A stretch of 64,000 bases of DNA from Janthinobacterium sp. SUN073 (lineage in GTDB: Bacteria; Pseudomonadota; Gammaproteobacteria; Burkholderiales; Burkholderiaceae_D), in assembly GCF_030397665.1 (NCBI RefSeq), contig NZ_JAPUBT010000001.1:1568781-1632780 (forward strand), written 5' to 3'. The translations under genes and the position numbers were made by a program. The notes below the pieces were generated by a model. That model did not search any database, was not told the DNA's origin, and worked only from the letters and a program-made list of their open reading frames with translations. Each line of letters opens with the position of its first letter. The stretch's first letter is position 1. Below are positions 37,414 to 45,442 of the stretch, piece after piece.

Positions 37414-40400
37414 TTAGTATTTGGCTTGCCAGGTCACGCTAATTTCCTTCGGTCCCGGATTGATCGACAAACCCGATTTGCTCTGGTCGCGCTGCGCGTG
37501 CCACAGCCAGCTGCCCATAGCGTAGCCGACGATGCCGCCGGCGACCGTGTCGGACACCCAGTGCTTGCGGCCAAATACGCGGCCGGCTGAACCCACGGCA
37601 GCCACGCTGTATAGCCATGGCGCATCGTATTCCTTGGCAAACGGCGTCACGGCGGCAAAGCCGATGGCGGCATGCGCGGAAGGGAAGGATGAATTCGAAC
37701 GGGAACTGCCGCTGCCGACACGGCTCCACGCTCCGAGGTCTTCCTCCGGACGGGCGCGGCCAAACGCATATTTGCCCACCACCGCCACGCCCGTGGCCGC
37801 GGCAACCGATTGCAGGGAAATGAGTCCCGTATTTTGCATGCGCTCATCACCCAGGGCGAAGGCGGCCGCCGCCGCTCCCACTGCCGCGTATGGCATGGCC
37901 TTGCCCAGCTTGTCCCAGTTGCGGTACACCTTGGAATCTTGATGTTTCTTGACGAAACGGTCGACGGGTTTGTCGCTGAGGGCTGATGCCAGCACCACGC
38001 CCCCGACCACAGCCGTCGCCTTGAGCCATTCAGGGGCGCTCGGCGTAGCCGATGCGGATTGCTCCAGGCGCGCGCGCATGGCGGGCCATGGGCTGACAAA
38101 CGGCCGGTCTGGCGGATTGACGGCAGGCAGGTGCTGTTCGTCCGGGCGCTCGGCAAAGTTACCCAGGCCATCGTAGCTGTGCATGTCGGCGCGCGGACGC
38201 TCGAACATGTCGTACAGGTCGCCCGGCGAGGCCACCATCTGCCCCACGTCGCGCGTCCATGGGGAGATGGCGAAGCCGGCCGTCGACTGCGTGTCCATCG
38301 GCAACATGCTGTTCAAGGGCACGGACAGGAAGATGCCACGGTCCTGGTATGGCTTCGATGGCGTGCCAGGACTGGTGATATCGTTGCCGTTCGTATGCGT
38401 GTACCAGGCGCCCACTTCGATACCGGACTGGAAGCGGCGCTTGAATTCCAGGCGCACACCCGTGTCTTTGGCCAGGAAGCGGCCGGCGCGCGCCGTGACG
38501 GTAATGTCGTGCGGCAAACGGTAGTGCAGGGAGCCGATCGCCGTCACCGTCTTGTAGTCGCGCGAGTCGAGCAAGCCCTTGAAACCACGCTGCTGCAAGG
38601 CATCGACGGCCACGTCGGCCGCCCAGCGGCTGTCCTTCGGCAGGTACAGCACCTGGCCGCCCACACCGCGGAACATGTCTTCATACAGGCCGGCCGACAG
38701 GCGGGTATACACGCGCTCGGCGGGATTGTCATATTTGTTCAGCAAGACGCGGCTCAACGAGAAACGTCCGCCACGCAAATACTCCGCCACATCCGTGCGC
38801 ACATGCGGCAAGTTGCTGTTCGATGGCTGCTTGACGCCCGATACCGTTTCCAGCAACTGCAGGCTGGCGGCGCTATTCAGGTACAGGCCATCGCCCAGGC
38901 GGCGATCGTAGTTGGCCACGGCCGAAATCGAATAGCGGAAGGCGCCGCTCGGATCATTGAAGAAGAAGCCCACCTTGGGAGCGATTTTGAAACGGTTCGC
39001 TTCCCGGTCCAGCGATTTGATCTGCACCACGTCGCCATCGACGCCGACACCGACGGCCAGCTTGCCGTCGTCCTTGAGGACATCGGCTGCCTTGGCGGCT
39101 GTGGGCGCGGGCGCCGCCGGCGCAAGGACTGGCGCTGTGGGCGCAATGGCGAGAGCCGATGCGCTGGCAGGTGCCGCAGCCGGTACCGGTGCAGCGGCCA
39201 CGACGGGCGCCGGCGTGTCGAGGAATTCTTTCAGCCAGCTTTGCTGATCATCCCGGATGACATCGCTTTTCTCCGGATAGCGCAGCAGCACCACGTCGAG
39301 GAAAGCCTTGCGGTCGATCTTGCCTGCCAAATAGTCGTTCAGTTTTGGCAAATCAAAGAATTCGTAGGTGGCGATCGGCTGGTCCAGCTTGGTGTACGTG
39401 ATGCGCAGGGCCGTCACGCCCTTCGGCGTGAAGGCGACGGCAGTGCGCGCGGCACGGCCAACGACGCGGCCCATGTTCGAAATACGGCTGTTGGTCAGGC
39501 TCAGGCTGAGGGTATTGCCTTCCTGCTCGACACGGATATTCTTGTAGTCCTGCTTTACCAGCGCCTTCACCAGATCGGCGCCGTACACGGCGTCGCGGTG
39601 CCATTCTTCCTTGCTCGGCAGCGGCGGTGGATTCTTGTCGTCGACAAAATACGCCGGTTCGTACACCTTGGGGACGAACTCGCGCTCGCCAAACGGAATG
39701 CTGACAAAAGCGTTCAGGCTGAACTGGTCGCGGTTGCGTGCCGCTTGCAGGGCAAGCCAGCCCCAGCGGTACTCCAGGCCCACGGAGGCGCCCTTGCGGC
39801 GCTTGCCGGCATTCGTTTCGCTGGCGCGGAAGTCACGCAGATAATTGGTGGTATCGTACTCGGCCACCACCGACCAGCGCGGCAGCGCGGCCGGCGTCCA
39901 GCGCGCGCCGGCAAACACGCCGTCCGGGCGTTTATGGGCATAGCCCAGGCTCGCTTCGATATTCTTGCTGGCGCCAAAAGTCTTGGTGGCAACCACATAT
40001 TGCCCCTTGAACAGCTCGGTACCGAACAGATCCGTCATGCCAACGGCGACCGACGGCATCCACTCCGTTTCCGTCCACAGGCGCAATTTGCCGTCGACGA
40101 CTTTATCCTTGTAGCGGCCATAGCCACTGCCATACTCACCGGGCACGTTGGTAAAACCAGGAATGCCCGTGATCGACACATAACGTCCCGTCATTTGCAG
40201 GAAAGGCAGAATATCCGACGTGACCCATAACTGGCCGTACGGGCTATCGTAGCTATAGCCGACGCTGAAGGTACCGTCCGTTTCCACCACGGCGCTGGGC
40301 ATATTGATATACCCGGATTGACCGCCATGATTCGGCGTCGCGGCAATCGCCGAAGGCGCGCCAAGCACCAAGCAGCCACACCAGGTATATTTAATTGATT

Positions 40401-40419
40401 TTCTGAGTACGCTTAACAA
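37414..40419 (-). CDS. YjbH/GfcD-type outer membrane protein fused to a PAP2 phosphatase
   Basis: The single 1001-residue frame has a signal peptide (cleavage near AIAA), a YjbH (DUF940) region to about residue 780 (GGQSGYINMPSAVVETDG, LGYAHKRPDGVFAG, RDRGIFLSVPLNSMLP-type segments) with an Ala/Pro-rich insert near 410-455, and a C-terminal PAP2 domain. All three phosphatase motifs are intact: K883-x6-R890-P891, PSAH at 913-916, and R947-x5-H953-x3-D957. YjbH is an outer membrane factor for exopolysaccharide; PAP2 enzymes act on lipid phosphates such as undecaprenyl pyrophosphate. First gene of the leftward arm. Confidence 0.87.
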   Translation of the reverse strand: MLSVLRKSIKYTWCGCLVLGAPSAIAATPNHGGQSGYINMPSAVVETDGTFSVGYSYDSPYGQLWVTSDILPFLQMTGRYVSITGIPGFTNVPGEYGSGYGRYKDKVVDGKLRLWTETEWMPSVAVGMTDLFGTELFKGQYVVATKTFGASKNIEASLGYAHKRPDGVFAGARWTPAALPRWSVVAEYDTTNYLRDFRASETNAGKRRKGASVGLEYRWGWLALQAARNRDQFSLNAFVSIPFGEREFVPKVYEPAYFVDDKNPPPLPSKEEWHRDAVYGADLVKALVKQDYKNIRVEQEGNTLSLSLTNSRISNMGRVVGRAARTAVAFTPKGVTALRITYTKLDQPIATYEFFDLPKLNDYLAGKIDRKAFLDVVLLRYPEKSDVIRDDQQSWLKEFLDTPAPVVAAAPVPAAAPASASALAIAPTAPVLAPAAPAPTAAKAADVLKDDGKLAVGVGVDGDVVQIKSLDREANRFKIAPKVGFFFNDPSGAFRYSISAVANYDRRLGDGLYLNSAASLQLLETVSGVKQPSNSNLPHVRTDVAEYLRGGRFSLSRVLLNKYDNPAERVYTRLSAGLYEDMFRGVGGQVLYLPKDSRWAADVAVDALQQRGFKGLLDSRDYKTVTAIGSLHYRLPHDITVTARAGRFLAKDTGVRLEFKRRFQSGIEVGAWYTHTNGNDITSPGTPSKPYQDRGIFLSVPLNSMLPMDTQSTAGFAISPWTRDVGQMVASPGDLYDMFERPRADMHSYDGLGNFAERPDEQHLPAVNPPDRPFVSPWPAMRARLEQSASATPSAPEWLKATAVVGGVVLASALSDKPVDRFVKKHQDSKVYRNWDKLGKAMPYAAVGAAAAAFALGDERMQNTGLISLQSVAAATGVAVVGKYAFGRARPEEDLGAWSRVGSGSSRSNSSFPSAHAAIGFAAVTPFAKEYDAPWLYSVAAVGSAGRVFGRKHWVSDTVAGGIVGYAMGSWLWHAQRDQSKSGLSINPGPKEISVTWQAKY

Positions 40420-40738
40420 ATCCGGCTACCTAAAATATCCTGCACCTGGAATTCCTGACATTCTATTCAGAAAATCAACGAGCCTGAGGGAACGTGAATG
40501 AAACGAAAAAAGGCCAACCATGGGGACATTGATTAATGTCACGCATCAGTTCGCCGCTAACAAATCGAAAACTCTTGCATCACTAAAATAATAAGTCATG
40601 CATGCAAGAATTTATGTCACGGAATTTTAACATTATTTTCTTGTAGCAAATGCTTAAGCTGTTTCGCGAACACGACATTCGCCGGCTGTTCCGCCTACGC
40701 CGTGTGCGATCCCGTCCCTCGTTTTATCCGGCAAGCCA
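40420..40738 (-). promoter_or_regulatory. leader region of the leftward polysaccharide operon, with an inverted repeat
   Basis: This 319-bp gap precedes the first leftward gene and must hold its promoter. It includes the inverted repeat CTTGCAT (40574-40580) and ATGCAAG (40602-40608) separated by 21 AT-rich bases, a reasonable regulator site. No -24/-12 or -35/-10 pair could be assigned with confidence. No coding frame is supported: the small plus-strand frame at 40650-40865 overlaps the DUF4197 gene and has no family. Confidence 0.4.
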
Positions 40739-41443
40739 CTACTTCAAGCTGCCAAATACCTTGCCGATAATCTTGCTGCCATACGCGAGCGGATTACTGC
40801 GGATGGCTTTCTCTTCCTCGCCTATCATCAGATACAGGCCGTCAAGCGCCCGGTCGGTCACGTAAGCTTCCACCGTCGATTGTTGCTGCGGCACCAGTCC
40901 CGTCTTGCCGATCTGGCTCATGGTACTGTTGTATTTGCTGGCCAGGCCGGAACGGTCGGTCACGGATTTCACGATGGGCAGGAATTTGACGGCCAGCGGT
41001 GCCGAGGTCTTCTGGCGGAAGAAATCCGTGACAGAAGTATCGCCACCGGACAGGATATTCTTTGCATCGGTCACGCTCATCGACTTGACCGCATCGAGCA
41101 GCAAAGGCTTGGCCATGGGCACGGCCGATTCGGCGGCACGGTTCATCGCCACCACCAGATCGTCCAGTTGCTGGCCGCGGCCCGTCATTTTCAGCAAAGG
41201 CTGGGCTTGCTCCAGGATGCGGGGCAGCTTGATTTTGACCTTGTCGTTGTTCAGGAAACCATTTTCGACACCCAGTTTCGATACGGCGGCGGCGGAACCG
41301 GCTTGCAGCGCCGCTTTCAAACCATTGCTGGCATCCTGGTTGCTGAGGGCATCGAGGGGACTGGCGGCGCCTGCGCCGGACGACAGCAGCGCCAGCGCGC
41401 ACAGGATGGCGGCCGGCCAGCCAGGGAAAGAGTTCAGGCGCAT
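40739..41443 (-). CDS. DUF4197 domain-containing secreted protein
   Basis: The 234-residue product has a signal peptide (cleavage near GAGAAS) and then the DUF4197 domain over most of its length: GLKAALQAGSAAAVSKLG, NGFLNNDKVKIKLP, AKNILSGGDTSVTDFF, and VTDRALDGLYLMIGEEE. Members are periplasmic proteins of unknown function in many proteobacteria. It is in the same direction as the polysaccharide operon but 319 bp upstream, so probably a separate unit. Confidence 0.88.
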   Translation of the reverse strand: MRLNSFPGWPAAILCALALLSSGAGAASPLDALSNQDASNGLKAALQAGSAAAVSKLGVENGFLNNDKVKIKLPRILEQAQPLLKMTGRGQQLDDLVVAMNRAAESAVPMAKPLLLDAVKSMSVTDAKNILSGGDTSVTDFFRQKTSAPLAVKFLPIVKSVTDRSGLASKYNSTMSQIGKTGLVPQQQSTVEAYVTDRALDGLYLMIGEEEKAIRSNPLAYGSKIIGKVFGSLK

Positions 41444-41624
41444 GGTTTTCCTTTTCTAAAGACTATACAGACCACCTTCTTCTGGAACATTAGCACATCA
41501 AAACTGCAAATACTGCAGCAATTTGTTGTGTCCGGGGCAAACAAGGGGGTCCGCAGATGGCGGAGGGAAAGGACTATACAGCACCTGCTGTTGTATCCGC
41601 GCACGCTAACGCCGGCGGCGCAGT

Positions 41625-43229
41625 TCAGCCTGCTATCGCCGCCAGATGTTCGCGTACCCGCGCCAGATCTGTCTCGCGCATGCGCGCCGCTGTCTGGCGC
41701 AAGGATTTTTCCGCACCGGCCACGCCGGCCGCCGCCGCCATCGACAGCCAGATATACGCCTGCTGCAAATCGAGCGGGCCACCCTGGCCGCTGGCCGCCA
41801 TCAAGCCCAGATTCATTTGCGCCCGTGCATGACCCTGGCGCGCGGCCAGCGCGTACCAGTCCCAGGCGGCAGCATAATCCTGCGGCACATCCTGGCCATT
41901 GTCGTGCCGCAGGCCCAGCGCAAACTGGGCCAGGCTGTGGCCCTGCGCGGCGGCGCGGCAATAGCAGGCGCAGGCCTGCTGGCTGTCGGGCGCAGGGCCA
42001 TCGTCGCGGTCGTGCAAGACGCCCTGCATGTATTGCGCCGGCGCGTAATCCTGCTCGGCGGCGCGGCGGTACCACTCCAGCGCCAGCGACAGATCCTGCG
42101 GCACGCCCTGGCCATGTTCATAACGCAGGCCCAGGTCGAATTGCGCCCGCACATGTCCCTGGTCGGCCGCCTTGCGGTACCAGAAGATGGCTTCCTGCGC
42201 ATCGGCAGGCATGCCCTGTCCATGCTCATGCAGGAGTCCCAGCTGATACTGCGCGGCGGGAAAACCCTGCCCGGCCGCCTGGCGGTAGAACACCTGCGCG
42301 CGGGTATAGTCCTGCGCGCCATGTTCATGGTGCAGGCCCAGGTTGTGCTGGGCCGCCGCGTGGCCCTGCCCTGCCGCCTTCACGTACCACGCCAGCGCCG
42401 CCTGTTTATCGCAGGGCACACCCTGGCCATTGTCGTAGATCAGGCCCAGATTGAACTGCGAACTAGCGTGGCCCTGCTCGGCCGCGCGCCGGTACCAGCT
42501 GATCGCCTGCCTGCTGTCCTGCGGCAGCACGTCGCCGTTTTCATAGCGCAGCGCCAGGTTGAACTGGGCCGGCGCATAGCCCTGCTCGGCAGCCTTGCGC
42601 ATCCAGGCGGTCGCCTGCTGGCGGTCCTGCCGCACGCCCTGGCCATTGTCGTAGCGCAGGCCCAGGTTGAACTGGGCGCGCGCATAGCCCTGTTCGGCCG
42701 CCTTGCGATACCAATTGATGGCTTGCACGAAATCCTGCGGCACGCCCTTGCCATTGTCATACATCATGCCCAGATTGTTTTGCGCGCCCGCGTCGCCCTG
42801 CTCGGCCGCGCGGCTGAACCACAGCATGGCTTGCCCGCTATCTTGCGCGAGTCCCTGGCCCTTGGCATACAGCCAGCCCAGGTTGTACTGCGCCGCCGCG
42901 TAACCCTGCTCGGCCGCCTGCTGGTACCAGTGCGCGGCCTGCACAAAATCCTGCGCCACGCCCTGTCCCTTCTGGCACATCACGCCCAGGTTGTATTGCG
43001 CGTGTTCGAGCCCCTGCGCGGCAGCCAGGCCATACCAGTGCAGCGCCAGCGCATAGCTTTGCTCGATACCCTGGCCGTTGAAATACATGAAGCCCAGGCT
43101 ATGCTGGGCATTCGCATTGCCCTTCTCGGCCAGCCCTTTCAGGCGCAGGTAGTCGGCCGTGTAATGCGCAGCTGTGTAATGAGCAGCTGTGGAATGTGCG
43201 GCCGTGGAGCGGGGAGCGGCAGGCGGCAT
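41625..43229 (-). CDS. Sel1-like repeat protein (13 repeats)
   Basis: The 534-residue protein consists of about thirteen 36-residue Sel1/TPR-like repeats (pattern AQ-x2-LG ... GQGVPQD ... WYRKAAEQG) after a short N-terminal tail with repeated TAAHY units. There is no clear signal peptide, so a cytoplasmic scaffold role is likely. Its start is 3 bases after the stop of the REC-PAS-GGDEF-EAL gene, so it belongs to the signalling operon. Such proteins bind other proteins; the partner is probably one of the two operon enzymes. Confidence 0.88.
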   Translation of the reverse strand: MPPAAPRSTAAHSTAAHYTAAHYTADYLRLKGLAEKGNANAQHSLGFMYFNGQGIEQSYALALHWYGLAAAQGLEHAQYNLGVMCQKGQGVAQDFVQAAHWYQQAAEQGYAAAQYNLGWLYAKGQGLAQDSGQAMLWFSRAAEQGDAGAQNNLGMMYDNGKGVPQDFVQAINWYRKAAEQGYARAQFNLGLRYDNGQGVRQDRQQATAWMRKAAEQGYAPAQFNLALRYENGDVLPQDSRQAISWYRRAAEQGHASSQFNLGLIYDNGQGVPCDKQAALAWYVKAAGQGHAAAQHNLGLHHEHGAQDYTRAQVFYRQAAGQGFPAAQYQLGLLHEHGQGMPADAQEAIFWYRKAADQGHVRAQFDLGLRYEHGQGVPQDLSLALEWYRRAAEQDYAPAQYMQGVLHDRDDGPAPDSQQACACYCRAAAQGHSLAQFALGLRHDNGQDVPQDYAAAWDWYALAARQGHARAQMNLGLMAASGQGGPLDLQQAYIWLSMAAAAGVAGAEKSLRQTAARMRETDLARVREHLAAIAG

Positions 43230-43232
43230 GGC

Positions 43233-45437
43233 TCAGGCCTCGATGGCCAGCGTCTGCGACAGCGCGGGGGCGGTATCGGCGATCAGGCGGTTCTGCTCCT
43301 GCAGCACGCCGATGAAGCTGCCCAGCGAAATGGGCCGGTGGTACAGATAGCCCTGCATCGTGGTGCAACCCTTGTCTTGCAGATAGCGCGCCTGGCCTTC
43401 CGTTTCCACGCCTTCGGCGATCAGGTGCAGGCCCAGGCCGCGCGCAATCGAGATGATGGCCAGGATCACGGGATAGTGTCCGTGCTCGTCGTGGATTTCC
43501 TTCACAAACGACTGGTCGATCTTGATGGTGTGGATGGGGAAGCGGTGCAGGTACGACAGCGAGGAATAGCCGGTGCCGAAATCGTCGATGGCGACCGACA
43601 CGCCCAGCTGGCACAGCTTGTTCAACTGCTCGATCGCATATTGCGGATTGCGGATGCAGATGTTTTCCGTGATTTCCACTTCGATCTTTTCCGGCGCGAT
43701 GCCGTAGCGCGTCAGCGCACCGCGCATCTTTTCGAAAAAATCGCCCCGGTCCAGGTATTGCGGCGACAGATTCAGCGACAGGCGCACGGCTTCGCCGCCG
43801 GCCGCGTTCCACTGCACCAGGTCGCGGCACAGGGCGCCCAGCATCCAGTCCGAGATCGGCAGCATCAAGCCGTTTTCCTCGGCGAACGGCAAAAATTCGC
43901 CGGCCGTCAGCAAGCCCCGCTGCGGGTGGTTCCAGCGCATCAGGCCTTCGGCGCCAACGATGCGGCCCGTCATCACGTCCACCTGCGGCTGGTAATACAT
44001 CTCCAGCTGGTTCAGCTCCAGCGCCTTGCGCAAGCTCTGCTCAAGCGCGATCTTCTGGTGCGATACATCGAGCATGGACTCGTGATAAAAACTGTGGCCG
44101 TTCTTGCCCAGCGCCTTGACCTGGTACATGGCGATGTCGGCATGGCGCAGCAGCTCGTCGATGGTCTCGCCGTCACCCGGATAGATGGCGATGCCGATCG
44201 AGGCCGAAATATGCACCTGGTTGCCATCGAGGTCGAAGGGCTGGTGCAGGCATTCGAGGAATTTGTCGGCGATCAGGCGCGCATCCTGGCGGTCGCGCAG
44301 TTCCGGCAGCACGATGGTGAATTCATCGCCGCCCTGGCGCGCCAGCGTATCGCCGCGGCGCAAACAATCCTTCAGGCGCAGCGCCACCTGCTGCAGCAAC
44401 TCGTCGCCCTTCACGTGGCCCAGGGTATCGTTGACCAGTTTAAAACGGTCCAGGTCGATGAACATCACGGCCAGTTCCGTCAGCTTGCGCCGCGCCTGGA
44501 TCACGGCCAGGCCCAGGCGGTCCTTGAACAGCATGCGGTTCGGCAGGTCCGTCAGGATGTCGTGGTAAGCCTGGTAGGAGATGACTTCCTCGGCCCGTTT
44601 GCGGTCGGTGATGTCGCGCGCCACGCCATAGGTGCCGAAGTATTCCTGCTTCCTGGCGTCGTGATCGAGGCCGTGCATGCCGATCGAATTGAGCGGAATC
44701 GTCATCAGTGTGTTGTTGAAGGTACGGTCGCTGCCACTGCCGCTATGGCACTTCAGGCGCAATTCCACATTGCGCGAGGCACGCTCGTCGAGGCGGCGCT
44801 CATTGAAGGCATAACGCGCGCGCTCCTGGTCTTCATCATGCACGAGGATCGAATAATGGCTGCCGATCAGCTCTTCGCGGCTAAAGCCCAGCAACTGGTG
44901 CACCCGATCGTTGATGAAGGTGATGCGGCCTTCGTGGTTCAAGGTATAGATGATATCGGGCGAGCTGTCGACCAGGTAGCGGTACATCTTTTCCGAGTTT
45001 TCCAGCTGCAGCGCGATGCGCTCGTTTTCCAGCGCCAGCTTGCGCTTTTGCAGCGCGTTCTCCACCGTCTTGAGCAGCTCCTCGCGGCTGTAAGGCTTGC
45101 GCAGGTAATCGTAGGCGCCACGCTTCAGGGCGCCGATGGCCGCCTCGATGCCGACGTCGCCGCTCATGACGATGACGTCGCCCTCGATGCCGCGCCGGTT
45201 GATGTGGTCCATGATTTCATGGCCGCTCATGTCGGGCAGGCGCAAGTCGAGCAGGATCAGGTCGAAGCGCAGTTTCGACAACTGCGCCAGCGCCTCGCTG
45301 CCGCAGGTGGCCGTGTACAGCTGGTAGCCGCGGTCCTTCAGCAATTCGTGGAGGGAAGCGAGCAGGCGGGGCTCGTCATCGACCAGCAGGATGCGCGGGC
45401 TGTTTTCCAGGTCAAATGGAATGGCGGAGGAGTTCAT
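43233..45437 (-). CDS. response regulator with REC-PAS-GGDEF-EAL domains
   Basis: The 734-residue protein has a receiver domain (acidic pair Asp20-Asp21, phospho-acceptor Asp64, Lys114), a PAS domain (about 145-280), a GGDEF domain with an intact GGDEF at 369-373 and RxxD inhibitory site at 360-363, and an EAL domain with EGL at 497-499, DDFGTGYSSL and AEGVETEGQ. Both cyclic-di-GMP synthesis and breakdown residues are present, so net activity cannot be predicted. Phosphorylation is likely by the kinase encoded 5 bases upstream. Confidence 0.92.
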   Translation of the reverse strand: MNSSAIPFDLENSPRILLVDDEPRLLASLHELLKDRGYQLYTATCGSEALAQLSKLRFDLILLDLRLPDMSGHEIMDHINRRGIEGDVIVMSGDVGIEAAIGALKRGAYDYLRKPYSREELLKTVENALQKRKLALENERIALQLENSEKMYRYLVDSSPDIIYTLNHEGRITFINDRVHQLLGFSREELIGSHYSILVHDEDQERARYAFNERRLDERASRNVELRLKCHSGSGSDRTFNNTLMTIPLNSIGMHGLDHDARKQEYFGTYGVARDITDRKRAEEVISYQAYHDILTDLPNRMLFKDRLGLAVIQARRKLTELAVMFIDLDRFKLVNDTLGHVKGDELLQQVALRLKDCLRRGDTLARQGGDEFTIVLPELRDRQDARLIADKFLECLHQPFDLDGNQVHISASIGIAIYPGDGETIDELLRHADIAMYQVKALGKNGHSFYHESMLDVSHQKIALEQSLRKALELNQLEMYYQPQVDVMTGRIVGAEGLMRWNHPQRGLLTAGEFLPFAEENGLMLPISDWMLGALCRDLVQWNAAGGEAVRLSLNLSPQYLDRGDFFEKMRGALTRYGIAPEKIEVEITENICIRNPQYAIEQLNKLCQLGVSVAIDDFGTGYSSLSYLHRFPIHTIKIDQSFVKEIHDEHGHYPVILAIISIARGLGLHLIAEGVETEGQARYLQDKGCTTMQGYLYHRPISLGSFIGVLQEQNRLIADTAPALSQTLAIEA

Positions 45438-45442
45438 GGAGG

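Noticed and set aside
38059..40230. 723-codon open frame on the plus strand
   Set aside because: Antisense of the YjbH-PAP2 gene; Arg/Gln/His-rich composition typical of a shadow frame.
41461..41581. Direct repeat GACTATACAG at 41461-41470 and 41572-41581
   Set aside because: A single 10-base repeat in a 180-bp gap with no symmetry or known regulator; too short to call.
41625..43229. CRISPR-like regular spacing of about 108 bp
   Set aside because: The periodicity is from the 36-residue Sel1 protein repeats in a coding frame; no CRISPR array or cas gene is present in the window.
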